Shown: positions 9,489 through 19,023 of the stretch, piece by piece | Layout of the letters: every line of letters begins with the position of its first letter | How positions within the stretch are numbered: position 1 is the stretch's first letter | Origin: an uncultured Bacteroidales bacterium | GTDB lineage: Bacteria; Bacteroidota; Bacteroidia; Bacteroidales; UBA932 | Direction of reading: 5' to 3' | NCBI GenBank assembly: GCA_947179325.1 | Contig: CAMXAU010000011.1 | Location: 23,892 to 87,891 of the forward strand | Length of the DNA: 64,000 nucleotides | Notes under the pieces: model-generated | Told to the model about the DNA's origin: nothing | What the model saw: only the letters and a program-made list of their open reading frames with translations | Database searches by the model: none | Made by a program: the position numbers and the translations under genes

Positions 9489-10526
9489 ATGAAAAGAACA
9501 GCGACAGTCGTCAAGCATACAGGAAGCCACTATCTGCTGACAGAGCTTCCGGAGTGGAATCTATTCCCGGCGGTATTGAGAGGCAAGATCCGCCTGAAAG
9601 GAAGTTCTGCAACCAACCCGGTTGCAGTAGGGGATACGGTAAGCTATGAAATCTGCGGAGAGCCGGCAGAAGGCGCAGAGGGAATCACCGCCACAACGGA
9701 GAACCCAGCCGTCATAACTGAAGTGCACAAGAGGAAGAACTATATCATCAGGCGTTCAACCAACCTGTCCAGGCAGGCACACATCATTGCCGCCAATGTC
9801 GACATGGCATTCATTGTCATCACCCTGGACTTCCCGGAGGTAAAGCTTCCATTCCTTGACAGGCTCCTCGTGACGTGTGAAGTCTACAACGTCCCGGTGA
9901 CTATAGTCCTCAACAAATGCGACCTGTACGGAGATGAGCACAGGGAGCGCCTGGAGGCATTCCACAGCATATATGAAGGTGCAGGCTACCCCATCATAGA
10001 GGTATCAGCGAAGACAGGGCAAGGCATTGCGAGGCTCCGGGAAATGCTTTCCGGAAAGACAGGCACCTCTGCCCACGAGACTCAGGAAGGCACAGGGGAG
10101 TCATCTCACGGAGATGGCGCAAAGCCGCACATCGCATTATTCTCCGGGGTCTCCGGAGTCGGGAAATCATCCCTTATAAAAGCACTTGACCCGGCACTTG
10201 AGCCACGCGTCGGAGACATTTCCGAAGCACATCTCCAGGGAAAGCACACCACAACATTCTATGAGATGTACAACCTTGAGTCGGGAGGATTCATAATCGA
10301 CACTCCCGGGATACGCGGATTCGGCCTTGTCGACATAGACAGGGACGAGATTGCACTCTATTTCCCGGAAATGCTTGAGGCGTCACAGGAATGCAGGTTC
10401 ACGCCATGCACACACACGCACGAGCCGGGATGCGCCGTGAAAGAAGCCGTAGAAAGCGGCAGGATCAGCGTTGAAAGATATTCTTCATATCTCGGGATGC
10501 TTGACGAAGAGGGGAAATACAGATAG
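9489..10526 (+). CDS. rsgA: Ribosome small subunit-dependent GTPase A
   Basis: This is a circularly permuted GTPase that checks late maturation of the 30S subunit. An N-terminal OB-fold (about 1-90) is followed by the motifs in permuted order: G4 NKCD (142-145), G1 GVSGVGKSS (220-228) and G3 DTPG (271-274). A zinc site follows, with C302, C307, H309 and C315. About 22 residues rich in Gly, Ser, Glu and His (around 190-212) are inserted before the G1 loop. I chose the ATG at 9489 because the -7 box at 9463-9470 puts transcription start near 9476-9478; the ATG at 9477 would be leaderless, and the TTG at 9468 lies inside the promoter. The gene is followed after 9 nt by a MATE gene on the same strand. 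Confidence 0.93.
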   Translation: MKRTATVVKHTGSHYLLTELPEWNLFPAVLRGKIRLKGSSATNPVAVGDTVSYEICGEPAEGAEGITATTENPAVITEVHKRKNYIIRRSTNLSRQAHIIAANVDMAFIVITLDFPEVKLPFLDRLLVTCEVYNVPVTIVLNKCDLYGDEHRERLEAFHSIYEGAGYPIIEVSAKTGQGIARLREMLSGKTGTSAHETQEGTGESSHGDGAKPHIALFSGVSGVGKSSLIKALDPALEPRVGDISEAHLQGKHTTTFYEMYNLESGGFIIDTPGIRGFGLVDIDRDEIALYFPEMLEASQECRFTPCTHTHEPGCAVKEAVESGRISVERYSSYLGMLDEEGKYR

Positions 10527-10535
10527 CGGGACCGC

Positions 10536-11945
10536 ATGAAACAGATCAACAGGGAAATACTCAAGCTTGCACTTCCAAGCATACTTGCAAACATCACAGT
10601 GCCGATTGTCGGGATGGCAGACATTGCCGTAGCCGGGCATCTGCACTCCTCCGGAGACATATCAGTAGCTGCGCTGATCAGCGGAATCGCAATAGGCTCG
10701 ATGCTTTTTGACCTGCTCTACTGGAATTTCGCGTTCCTGCGCATAGGGACAGGCGGCCTTACAGCCCAGGCCTACGGGCGAGGCGACAGGAAAGGATGCG
10801 CAGACCTCCTCTGCAGGTCAACAGGGATGGCTTTGCTCCTGTCCATGCTCCTGATCGCGATACAGTGGATATTTGTAAAGGCCGCATTCATGGCCATAGA
10901 CTGCACCCCGGAAGTCCAGGAACTGGCATCGCAGTATTTCTTCATCAGGATATGGGCGGCTCCGGCAACCATGAGCCTGATGGCGCTGAAGGGATGGTTC
11001 ATCGGGATGCAGGACAGTGTAAGCTCCATGTCCACGGACCTTGTTGTCAACATTGTCAACATTGCCGCAAGCATATTCCTCGCCCTCGGGCTGCATGCAG
11101 GAGGCATAGACTATGACGGGATCGGCTTCAGCGGAATTGCGGCCGGAACAGTGATTGCGCAGTACATGGGGCTGGCGTCAGCGGCCGGGATCATATTCTT
11201 CAGATACAGGAAAAAGACATTCGCGGGCTATGGGGCAAAGGATTTCATTGCTTCATTCAACGGGCAGGAGACAAGGCGGTTCTTCACAATGAACACCGAC
11301 CTCTTCATCCGGTCGCTCTGCTTTATGGGCATATACATGGGATTCACGATTTTCTCAGCCCATTACGGTGACCTGATATTGGCAACCTCCAGCATAATGA
11401 TGAAAATCCTGCTCCTGTTCTCATATTTCACAGACGGGTTTGCATACGCAGGAGAGGCAATGACAGGCAAATACATAGGTATGTCCAGCAGACAGGACGT
11501 CTCAGCCACCATAAGGTACACTTTCATATGGAGCATGGGGATTGCCTTGATATTCATCATAATATACGCGACAGCAGGCATTCCTGTAATAAAGGTCATG
11601 ACCTCCGACCCTGATGTAATAGGGACATGCCGGCAATATCTGCCATGGCTGCTGCTCATGCCGGTAATAGGCTGTGCCGCATTCACATGGGACGGCATAT
11701 ATGTCGGTGCCACAGCTTCAAGGTCAATCCGGGACGCCATGATATTCGCTGCAGCAGGATTCCTCGCGTCATATGCAGCCGGAGTCATGGTACTGGACCG
11801 CACCGTCAGTCCTGAGACATGGGAATACAGCTGCGCAGGCCTGCACATCCTGCTGTCAGCCTACTTCATACATCTGATAATAAGGGCAGTCTACCTTACC
11901 ATGAAATACAAAAGGGTTGTACTTGACAACCCTTTCAGAAAATAG
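10536..11945 (+). CDS. MATE family efflux transporter
   Basis: This 469-residue inner-membrane protein has about twelve hydrophobic segments in the two-bundle pattern of MATE (NorM/DinF) exporters, which expel cationic or other compounds against Na+ or H+. It begins MKQINREILKLALPSILANI, with the typical N-terminal helix motif, and has LRIGTGGLTAQAYGRGD in the first loop region. It is probably co-transcribed with rsgA (9-nt gap). Substrate unknown. It is not a close copy of the second MATE gene at 49558. Confidence 0.9.
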   Translation: MKQINREILKLALPSILANITVPIVGMADIAVAGHLHSSGDISVAALISGIAIGSMLFDLLYWNFAFLRIGTGGLTAQAYGRGDRKGCADLLCRSTGMALLLSMLLIAIQWIFVKAAFMAIDCTPEVQELASQYFFIRIWAAPATMSLMALKGWFIGMQDSVSSMSTDLVVNIVNIAASIFLALGLHAGGIDYDGIGFSGIAAGTVIAQYMGLASAAGIIFFRYRKKTFAGYGAKDFIASFNGQETRRFFTMNTDLFIRSLCFMGIYMGFTIFSAHYGDLILATSSIMMKILLLFSYFTDGFAYAGEAMTGKYIGMSSRQDVSATIRYTFIWSMGIALIFIIIYATAGIPVIKVMTSDPDVIGTCRQYLPWLLLMPVIGCAAFTWDGIYVGATASRSIRDAMIFAAAGFLASYAAGVMVLDRTVSPETWEYSCAGLHILLSAYFIHLIIRAVYLTMKYKRVVLDNPFRK

Positions 11946-11977
11946 CGTTACGCCTGTTCTATACCGGTAGCAAAAGG

Positions 11978-13069
11978 CTATTTCAGCCCATGCTTCTTCA
12001 GGATCTTGAGCAATGGCTTCTCGATTGACTTCGCCCACAATGTATATCCATAGTCAGAAGGATGCACACCGTCAACCGATGTCTCGTGGTCAGGAGCCGT
12101 GGCATTGGTCTGGATGAAATATACATTCTTGTATTTCTTGACCGCCTCTGCCATCAGCTTTGCAGCCATGTCCTGCTTGGCCTGCTCATTCCTGTCGCTC
12201 ACTGTCGAGAAATTCCTGTTCTCGCGGTAGATTGTCTGCATGAATATGAGAGGGGTGTCAGGCTTTGCTGCACGTATCTTCTCGATGAACGGGAAAAGCC
12301 TCTCGTTGATCATCCTTGCGTCCGGATTGGAGAATGCGTCGAAGACAATGGCATCTACATCCGCAGCAATGAGGACATCTGCAAAATATGGCTGGAGCTT
12401 GCAGTTTCCGCTGCATCCGAGGCTGAGCATCTGGACACCGGTGTTGCGCATGAACTGCATCGGGTAGCTCATTCCGCTGCGGCTGATGCTGATACCCTGT
12501 GTATAGCTGGAGCCGAATATCGCGACGCGGTGGCGGAAAGGAGACTCAAGGCTTTCAAGGGAAGCACCCTCCTCTACCCCGACTTTGACGGAATACATCT
12601 CGCTGTACATAGGAAGATAGAGCATGCACTCCTTTTCTTCATTGTCCATGTCGCTGACAATGATCAGCCTGTCGTTTTCTTTGCCGGGCCAGTTGACCTT
12701 CGAGGCCGCCCAGAGCCATTTCCCGTCCTTCTTTATATAGAGGTCATACCCCCTCAATGCAAGCGGCATTGTATTCACGCCATAATTCTTGTATCCGTAC
12801 TCGGACTCAACAGCTATTGAAGTGGAATTGGTCTTGAAGAGCACTGCAAGGCCTGCCGAACACCTGACCTGGTCATTCTCCGATTTCGTAAACCCCTTGA
12901 ACACACATGTATCCACACGGTGATAAGGATTCGGGGTGTCAATGACCTTACCGATGAGATTGAGATCACTGGCCTCCGTGAACTTGTAATTTACCCCTTT
13001 AGGGGTCTGGGCAGATGCACAAACGGCAACCGCGGCCATCGCGATGACAGCAAGAAGGGTCTTTTTCAT
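11978..13069 (-). CDS. Secreted SGNH/GDSL-type hydrolase
   Basis: This 363-residue protein has a signal peptide (residues 1-20, cleavage near ASA-Q). An N-terminal beta-sandwich like that of SGNH hydrolases in carbohydrate metabolism (about 25-175) is followed by an SGNH esterase domain. Block I is GSSYTQG with probable nucleophile S188, block II has G221, block III an N in the SNPD region, and block V carries D333 and H336 in SVDGVHPSD. A carbohydrate or acyl esterase acting in the periplasm is inferred; the substrate is unknown. It converges on the MATE gene with only 32 bp between stops. Confidence 0.85.
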   Translation of the reverse strand: MKKTLLAVIAMAAVAVCASAQTPKGVNYKFTEASDLNLIGKVIDTPNPYHRVDTCVFKGFTKSENDQVRCSAGLAVLFKTNSTSIAVESEYGYKNYGVNTMPLALRGYDLYIKKDGKWLWAASKVNWPGKENDRLIIVSDMDNEEKECMLYLPMYSEMYSVKVGVEEGASLESLESPFRHRVAIFGSSYTQGISISRSGMSYPMQFMRNTGVQMLSLGCSGNCKLQPYFADVLIAADVDAIVFDAFSNPDARMINERLFPFIEKIRAAKPDTPLIFMQTIYRENRNFSTVSDRNEQAKQDMAAKLMAEAVKKYKNVYFIQTNATAPDHETSVDGVHPSDYGYTLWAKSIEKPLLKILKKHGLK

Positions 13070-13163
13070 ACTTAGTTATAATAAAATCAGTTAATATTTC
13101 CGTATAAATACAGGCAATCTATGCCTGCTACCCAAAGGCGGACGCTAATTTAGTAAAAATTTA

Positions 13164-13171
13164 TACCTTTG
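13164..13171 (+). promoter_or_regulatory. Promoter -7 box of the MFS transporter gene
   Basis: TACCTTTG matches the Bacteroidota -7 consensus TAnnTTTG and lies 31 nt before the ATG at 13202. Confidence 0.55.
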
Positions 13172-13201
13172 TCGTCCTTTTTGAGCTGATATTGGACATA
13201 T

Positions 13202-14602
13202 ATGAGTCTATATACTTATTTCAGGATAAGCAAGCCGTCATCCGGCAAAGTTCCGGAGCACCAGGTGCAATCTACATATAAAACTCTGAGGAACAGAACA
13301 TTCTGGGCCGCTACAATAGCATATAGCCTATATTATGTATGCAGGATGAGCCTCAGCGTTGTCAAGCAGCCGATCATAGATGCCGGAGTGCTTACTCCAG
13401 GACAGCTTGGAATCATAGGGTCATCGCTCCTGTTCGTATACGCTGTAGGCAAATTCATGAACGGATTCATCGCTGACTACTGCAACATCAGGAGGTTCAT
13501 GGCCACGGGGCTGGCTGTATCCGCACTGATAAACCTGATAATGGGAGCCGCAGGGCTGCTGAACGGCATGGCCGGACTGGCATCGGGATTCCTTTTCGCT
13601 ATTTTCGCAATCGTGTGGGGGATGAACGGCTGGGTACAGTCCATGGGGGCGCCTCCGGGGATAATCAACCTGTCGAGATGGTTCCCGATGTCGATGAGGG
13701 GCACATACTACGGCGTGTTCAGCGCAAGCCCATATCTCGGCGAATTCCTGGCATTCATAATAGTGGGAATGGTAGTAAGCGCATTCGGATGGCAATACGG
13801 ATTCATATTTTCGTCAATCGGAGGCTTTGCCGGTACTGCAATCATTCTCCTTTTCGTGTCTGACACACCTGAGAGCAAAGGACTTCCGTCAATACAGGAA
13901 CTGTCGGGAGAGGCCCCGAGGAAAGAGGATTCAATGCCGACAAAGGAAGTGCAGAAAATGGTCCTCAGGCATCCCGGGATATGGATTATAGCGATATCAA
14001 GCGCATTTGTATATATAGCAAAATATGCCGTTGCAGGATGGGGAGTGCTTTTCCTGCAGAAGGCCAAGGACTTCTCGCTCGCAAGCGCGACACAGATCAT
14101 CGCGTTCTCGGCTGTGTTCGGGGTTTTAGGCACCGTCATGGCAGGATGGCTTTCAGACAAGCTGTTCAAGGGAGACAGGATATTCCCGGCCATAATATCA
14201 GGAATCCTCAGCTTCGGCTCTCTCGGGCTGTTCCTCATGACCGGGGGCAGCTATATCCTGAACATACTGTATATATCCATGTTCAGCCTTTTCATCGGAA
14301 TCCTGTACTGCATTGTCGCCGGCCTGATGGCAGTCGACATTGTCCCGCGCAAGGCGACCGGGGCGGCACTCGGGATAGTCGGCATATCAAGCTACATCGC
14401 AGCCGGAATCCAGGACATTGCAAGCGGATATCTGATAGAGGGGTTTGCAAGCATGCCGCAGATGACAGAGGGCCTCACGGAAGCCGAGATTCTCGCCGGG
14501 ACATCATATGACTTCTTCCCGGTCTCGATTTTCTGGCTGGCAGCCGCGCTGGTTGCCTTCCTCCTCCCTGTCTCCTGCTGGAGAAAGATGATGAACCACT
14601 GA
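13202..14602 (+). CDS. MFS transporter of the organophosphate:phosphate antiporter (GlpT/UhpT) type
   Basis: The product has 466 residues and about twelve transmembrane segments. The N-terminal part has the family hallmarks: YSLYYVCRMSLSVVKQP in helix 1, and the LFVYAVGKFMNGFIADYCN stretch matching the conserved GK-NGFxADR loop of GlpT and UhpT. Relatives exchange glycerol-3-phosphate or hexose phosphates for inorganic phosphate across the inner membrane. A hydrophilic central loop (around 215-250) separates the two halves. No UhpABC-like regulator or glycerophosphodiesterase lies beside it, so the substrate stays open. A U32 peptidase gene follows after 53 nt. Confidence 0.85.
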   Translation: MSLYTYFRISKPSSGKVPEHQVQSTYKTLRNRTFWAATIAYSLYYVCRMSLSVVKQPIIDAGVLTPGQLGIIGSSLLFVYAVGKFMNGFIADYCNIRRFMATGLAVSALINLIMGAAGLLNGMAGLASGFLFAIFAIVWGMNGWVQSMGAPPGIINLSRWFPMSMRGTYYGVFSASPYLGEFLAFIIVGMVVSAFGWQYGFIFSSIGGFAGTAIILLFVSDTPESKGLPSIQELSGEAPRKEDSMPTKEVQKMVLRHPGIWIIAISSAFVYIAKYAVAGWGVLFLQKAKDFSLASATQIIAFSAVFGVLGTVMAGWLSDKLFKGDRIFPAIISGILSFGSLGLFLMTGGSYILNILYISMFSLFIGILYCIVAGLMAVDIVPRKATGAALGIVGISSYIAAGIQDIASGYLIEGFASMPQMTEGLTEAEILAGTSYDFFPVSIFWLAAALVAFLLPVSCWRKMMNH

Positions 14603-14655
14603 TTTTTAAGCCCTCCAGGCGGCAAAGCCCGGCTGAAGGAAAACACCATACGACA

Positions 14656-15984
14656 ATGGACAGAAAAGACATAGAGATAATGGCGCCTGCAGGCAATTTC
14701 GAATGCCTGCACGCTGCAATACAGGGCGGTGCAGATTCCGTATATTTCGGGGTTGAAAGACTGAACATGAGGTCACATTCAGCCAACAACTTCAAGATGA
14801 CCGACCTCAAGGAGATCTGCGGGATATGCAGAGAGCATTCGGTGAAGACATATCTCACGCTCAACATAGTACTGTACAATGAGGACCTCGAAGACATGAG
14901 GCATACGCTTGATGCGGCAAAGGAAGCCGGCATCACGGCCGTAATTGCATCTGACATGGCGGCCATAATGTATGCAAGGCAGATCGGGGTGGAGGTGCAC
15001 ATATCGACCCAGCTCAGCATCTCGAATGCAGAGGCACTCCGTTTCTATGCACAATTCGCCGATGTCATAGTCCTTGCACGTGAGCTGAACCTGAACCAGG
15101 TCAAGGAGATAAAGGCGATAATAGACAGTGAGGGCATCAAGGGTCCTTCCGGAAGGAAAGTGGAGATAGAGATGTTCGCCCATGGTGCGCTCTGCATGGC
15201 AATCTCAGGCAAATGCTATCTCAGCCTGCATGAATACGGCGCATCAGCCAACCGCGGGTCATGCTACCAGATATGCAGGCGCGGATACGAGGTGACAGAC
15301 ATCGAGACCGGAAACCAGCTCCATGTGGACAACAAATACATCATGTCACCGAAAGACCTGTGTACCATAGAGTTCATGGACAAGATAATCGATGCTGGGG
15401 TTACGGTGTTCAAGATTGAGGGCAGGGCACGCTCGGCAGAATATGTCAAGAGGGTCGCATCATGCTACAGAAGAGCTGCAGATGCTGTATGCGCCGGGGA
15501 ATACACCGGTGAACTGGCGGCAGGTCTGAAAAAAGAGCTGGCAGAAGTCTTCAACAGAGGGTTCTGGGACGGCTACTACCAGGGGGCAAGGCTCGGGGAA
15601 TGGAGCGAAGTGTATGGAAGCAAGGCCACCAGGAAGAAAGTATATTGCGGGAAAGTCACGAACTGGTTCAGCAAGATAGGCGTAGCAGAGATCCTTGTGG
15701 AATCCGCATCTGTAAAGGCCGGTGACAAGATACTTATCATAGGGCCGTCAACAGGCGTTGTGGAGATGGATGTCAAGGAGATAAGGGTGGAGCTTAAGCC
15801 TGTGCAGGAAGCCGGGAAAGGCACATTCTGCTCTATTCCGGTAGATTTCTCGGAAATGAGCGCGGCACAGGATCCGGACACCGCAGACAACGCTTCTCCG
15901 TGCAGCTGCAGCGGACAGCCAGGTGCACTGCGCGACGGAAAACTGCGCAGAGGCGACAAAGTGTATATATGGGCAGAGGCATAG
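14656..15984 (+). CDS. U32 family peptidase / tRNA hydroxylation protein P-like
   Basis: This 442-residue cytoplasmic protein begins with IMAPAGNFECLHAAIQGGAD, the conserved U32 start. It carries the family signature from E172 (EMFAHGALCMAISGKCYLS, with C180 and C187) and further cysteines (CYQIC) that may bind an Fe-S cluster. Members such as E. coli TrhP (YegQ) make 5-hydroxyuridine in tRNA from a prephenate-derived donor, and others are annotated as collagenase-like proteases. The tRNA role is the better-supported choice for this subfamily but remains inference. The C-terminal 40 residues contain a short Ser/Cys/Gly-rich insert. Confidence 0.85.
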   Translation: MDRKDIEIMAPAGNFECLHAAIQGGADSVYFGVERLNMRSHSANNFKMTDLKEICGICREHSVKTYLTLNIVLYNEDLEDMRHTLDAAKEAGITAVIASDMAAIMYARQIGVEVHISTQLSISNAEALRFYAQFADVIVLARELNLNQVKEIKAIIDSEGIKGPSGRKVEIEMFAHGALCMAISGKCYLSLHEYGASANRGSCYQICRRGYEVTDIETGNQLHVDNKYIMSPKDLCTIEFMDKIIDAGVTVFKIEGRARSAEYVKRVASCYRRAADAVCAGEYTGELAAGLKKELAEVFNRGFWDGYYQGARLGEWSEVYGSKATRKKVYCGKVTNWFSKIGVAEILVESASVKAGDKILIIGPSTGVVEMDVKEIRVELKPVQEAGKGTFCSIPVDFSEMSAAQDPDTADNASPCSCSGQPGALRDGKLRRGDKVYIWAEA

Positions 15985-16059
15985 CCGCAATTCTGGCACA
16001 CTGTTGGCATTAGCCGGCACCGGTTAGTCAGAAAAAGAAAACATTAAAATCCTAAAGTC

Positions 16060-16770
16060 ATGAAAAGAAACTTGCTTATCGGTTTTGCGGCTATATTGGC
16101 TACATCCATTTTCAGTTCCTGCTCACACAACAAGGACAGCTACAGGTCCTACAGGGAAGCCATTGTGACTGTGAAGCCACTTGAAAACGGCTCATATTAC
16201 ATGCAGCTGACAGACAACGAGACCCTTTGTCCGGAAGGCTATCTTCAGTCCCCATTTAAAGACAAAGAGGTAAGGGCTTACACAATATATTCATATACAG
16301 GGCTTACAGACCCGGACTATGGCAAGGTTGTGACAATAGAGAGGCTTGACAGCATACGCACGAAGGACCCTGTCGCATACAACGGGGAGACAGAAGAAGA
16401 GCTTGCGGAGCTATACGGGAATGACCCGGTAGAGATAATGAATGACTGGATCACCGGAGTTGAGGACGGATACCTTACCCTGAACATATTCACGCACTGG
16501 AGCTGGTCCGGACTTGTGCAGCACTCCATAAATCTTGTCACAGGAATGAATCCGGACAATCCATACGAAGTCCGGCTGATGCATGACGCGAACAATGACC
16601 TCAGCCAGCGTGAGGGCTACAGCATGGTGGCATTCAGGCTCGGCAGCCTTCCTGACACAAACGGCGAGACAGTGAAGCTGACCCTGAAGTGGCAGGCGTT
16701 CGGGCAGGAGAAGTCAACGACATTTGACTATCGCACAAGACCAGGGGCAAGGCTGCTTGCAATTGAATAG
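16060..16770 (+). CDS. NigD-like lipoprotein
   Basis: The 236-residue product has a lipoprotein signal with the lipobox IFSSC (Cys at residue 21). The mature part has the two beta-rich halves of Bacteroidales NigD-like proteins: an N-terminal OB-like part with YREAIVTVKPLENGSYYMQL and a C-terminal immunoglobulin-like part. NigD-like proteins were named from a bacteriocin locus, but most are envelope lipoproteins of unknown function. No bacteriocin genes are near it. The ATG has an A-rich upstream sequence (AAAGAAAAC) instead of a strong Shine-Dalgarno, as is usual in this phylum. Confidence 0.8.
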   Translation: MKRNLLIGFAAILATSIFSSCSHNKDSYRSYREAIVTVKPLENGSYYMQLTDNETLCPEGYLQSPFKDKEVRAYTIYSYTGLTDPDYGKVVTIERLDSIRTKDPVAYNGETEEELAELYGNDPVEIMNDWITGVEDGYLTLNIFTHWSWSGLVQHSINLVTGMNPDNPYEVRLMHDANNDLSQREGYSMVAFRLGSLPDTNGETVKLTLKWQAFGQEKSTTFDYRTRPGARLLAIE

Positions 16771-16824
16771 GTGTATTCTCATCCAGGACGACATGCATTG
16801 AAGATGACATGGCATTGAAAAAGA

Positions 16825-16856
16825 GACGCCGGAAAGGAGCATTCCTTCCCGGCGTC
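16825..16856 (-). terminator. Terminator of mdh
   Basis: The stem GACGCCGG / CCGGCGTC, extended by AAGGA / TCCTT, is followed on the minus strand by a T run (the plus strand has AAAAAG before it). It lies about 22 nt after the mdh stop codon. Confidence 0.75.
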
Positions 16857-16877
16857 ATCGTATATGCTGGAATTATA

Positions 16878-17864
16878 CTACAGGTTTGCGTTGACTGTCT
16901 TCCAGTCTGCAACTGCAGGGATTATTCCGAGGGTGATGATCTCGTCACGCATCTTGCAGAGGTGCTCGTATGAAGCATTGAGGGCTGCAACCTCCTCCTC
17001 TGTACCCTGAGGGTCTGCATAGTGGACACCCTCAGCGTCGATAACTGTAGGCATTGCCATCATCACATTGTTGTATGTCCCGTTGTTGACATAGCATCCT
17101 GCCGGCCACTCGAACTTCTTGCCGCCCATCGCTGCTGCAATCATCTCGACAGAAACGTATGCAGGGCTCTGGAATGAAGAGCGTCCACGGAGCTTGATGA
17201 TATTTGAACCGCCCTGGATAGTGGCATGCTTGATCTCAGCGAAACGCTCCTCTGAAAGGTTCATCTCGGAAAGCGGCTTGCCGTCAATCTTCACACCTGA
17301 TGCGAATACGGCCATAGCCTCGCCGTGTCCGCCATATGTACGTGCACCTGTAACCTTGCACTGCTGAACTCCGAACTCGGCTGCAAGCTCTGTCTGGAGA
17401 CGTGTAGAGTCAAGGGCTGCAAGTGTAGTGACCTGTGATGGCTTAAGACCAGAGTGGAGAAGCACTACAAGTCCGGTAAGGTCAGCAGGGTTGAAGATAA
17501 CCACTACATGCTTCACGTCCGGGCAGTATTTCTTCACGTTCTTTCCGAAATCCTCTGCAATCTGGCAGTTGCCCTTGAGAAGGTCCTCACGTGTCATGCC
17601 CTCCTTGCGTGGTGCACCACCTGAAGATATGATATACTTGGCATCCTTGAATGCAACCTCAGGATCAGTTGTATAGGTGATGTTGGCACCTTCAAAGGCG
17701 CAGTGGTTCATCTCTGCGACAACACCCTTAAGACCTGGCTCATATACGTCATAGAGGCAGATGTTCGGGGTAAGCTTCATCATCAGGGCAGTCTGTGCCA
17801 TGTTTGAACCGATCATCCCGGCTGCGCCGACGATTGTCAGTTTCTCGTTAGTCAAAAAATCCAT
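16878..17864 (-). CDS. mdh: Malate dehydrogenase (lactate/malate dehydrogenase family)
   Basis: This 328-residue cytoplasmic enzyme should interconvert malate and oxaloacetate with NAD. The Rossmann motif GAAGMIGSN lies at 13-21 and the acidic D39 (LYDV) after strand 2 favours NAD over NADP. The active-site loop contains R86. NPAD (125-128), D152 and R155 (ALDSTR) and catalytic H180 (GGHGE) complete the site. I start at the ATG at 17862-17864 (MDFLTNEKLTIVG); a longer open frame upstream has no homologous look. In Bacteroidales this enzyme typically supports the reductive branch to fumarate and succinate. The promoter -7 box TATATTTG lies at 17955-17962. Confidence 0.93.
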   Translation of the reverse strand: MDFLTNEKLTIVGAAGMIGSNMAQTALMMKLTPNICLYDVYEPGLKGVVAEMNHCAFEGANITYTTDPEVAFKDAKYIISSGGAPRKEGMTREDLLKGNCQIAEDFGKNVKKYCPDVKHVVVIFNPADLTGLVVLLHSGLKPSQVTTLAALDSTRLQTELAAEFGVQQCKVTGARTYGGHGEAMAVFASGVKIDGKPLSEMNLSEERFAEIKHATIQGGSNIIKLRGRSSFQSPAYVSVEMIAAAMGGKKFEWPAGCYVNNGTYNNVMMAMPTVIDAEGVHYADPQGTEEEVAALNASYEHLCKMRDEIITLGIIPAVADWKTVNANL

Positions 17865-18281
17865 AATAGTTCCTATAATTTGTATGTTACTGTACTTGCC
17901 AAGGACAGCATGGCACCGGCCATGGATGCCCTGGATGTCTTTCCAAAAGACCTGCAAATATAATAATTTCCAAAGAACAGATATAGCGATATGCGAAATA
18001 ATGCCGATGATTTTTTTGCAACACAAAAAAATGCTATATTTGCCGCGGATTATTAACTGATTAACGTGGAACCTCCCAGTCATACATTGACAGACTGCAG
18101 CGCCGCTGCAGGAAATTTATCTGACGATCCTCTGTCGGGATATATTTTCATGGTTGTAGATACGCCTTCGGATGAGGAAGGATACCTGATATGTGCATAT
18201 TCTGCGCATAGCGGGCTGTCGTATATAGGCAGGCCTGGTGACACTGAATCATAACAAACATAAAACACTATAATATTATAT
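17865..18281. promoter_or_regulatory. Divergent promoter region mdh / phosphopantetheinyl transferase with long structured leader
   Basis: The minus-strand -7 box TATATTTG (17955-17962) serves mdh. The plus-strand -7 box TATATTTG (18035-18042), with a T-run and TTTG at 18011-18018, should start RNA near 18049, leaving a leader of about 230 nt before the ATG at 18282. The leader holds a 7-bp GC hairpin CTGCAGC-GCC-GCTGCAG (18095-18111). An open frame of 62 codons (GTG start at 18066) runs through it but shows no recognisable protein character. Confidence 0.5.
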
Positions 18282-18917
18282 ATGGGACTTTATCTAAGAA
18301 AAACCCTTGACAATAAAGCTGAGATTTCAGTCTGGCAGATAACAGAGACAGAGCAGGAGCTCCTTGCCCTATGCTCAGTACCTACAGACGAGATGGAGGA
18401 GATATCCATCATAAGGAGCGAAGCCCAGAGAAAGCAGAAGCTCGCAGTCCGCGCCTTGCTGAACGAGGTATTCGACGAGAAGATGTACCTTAACCACCAT
18501 GACAACGGCAAGCCGTTCCTTGAAAACTGCATCACGAATATCAGCATAACCCATACGGACAGATATGTCGCAATCATCACTCACAACGAGGATGACCTCG
18601 GGATAGACATAGAGTCCATGGACAGGGACTTCTCCGCAGTAGAGAAAAAGGCTCTCTCGGAAGATGAGATAGAGGACCTGGACGAGGACAGGAGAAATGA
18701 GCAGCTGGCCATCTACTGGTGTGCTAAAGAGGCGATATTCAAGAGGATGTCGCAGAACCGCGTGGACTTCTCTGAGCAGATTGAAGTAGAGAAATTCAAC
18801 CCGAAGGGAGAGGGAGAGCTTGACGCCACATTCATCCACAAGGACGGACACGAGGAGGAGTTCGAGCTGGGATATACCACATTCGACCGGCATGTACTTG
18901 TCTGGGTTGTAGGATAG
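18282..18917 (+). CDS. 4'-phosphopantetheinyl transferase superfamily protein
   Basis: This 211-residue protein is of the AcpS/Sfp superfamily, which moves phosphopantetheine from CoA to a Ser of carrier proteins. The Mg-binding motif GIDIE (107-111) and the second signature WCAKEAIFK (146-154) are both present, preceded by NISITHTDRYVAI with the CoA-binding His. The size suggests a compact Sfp/HetI-like enzyme. No carrier protein or synthase is encoded nearby. The neighbouring SusC gene starts 106 nt later and is probably a separate unit. Confidence 0.87.
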   Translation: MGLYLRKTLDNKAEISVWQITETEQELLALCSVPTDEMEEISIIRSEAQRKQKLAVRALLNEVFDEKMYLNHHDNGKPFLENCITNISITHTDRYVAIITHNEDDLGIDIESMDRDFSAVEKKALSEDEIEDLDEDRRNEQLAIYWCAKEAIFKRMSQNRVDFSEQIEVEKFNPKGEGELDATFIHKDGHEEEFELGYTTFDRHVLVWVVG

Positions 18918-19023
18918 CCTGCAGCCCAGGCATCCATAGCCATAGCCACATATTTATCTACCGACGATTGGGATTGCACTATTAATTCTTTTTTAAAGAA
19001 CAACATACTAATAACAATCACAC

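Noticed and set aside
12062..12820. A 252-codon plus-strand frame antisense to the SGNH hydrolase
   Set aside because: The opposite strand carries a complete enzyme with signal peptide and catalytic blocks; the antisense product has no recognisable features.
18066..18254. A 62-codon frame starting at GTG before the phosphopantetheinyl transferase gene
   Set aside because: No family resemblance and composition unlike neighbours; an opposing frame of equal length (18080-18268) is just as open. Kept only as part of the leader description.
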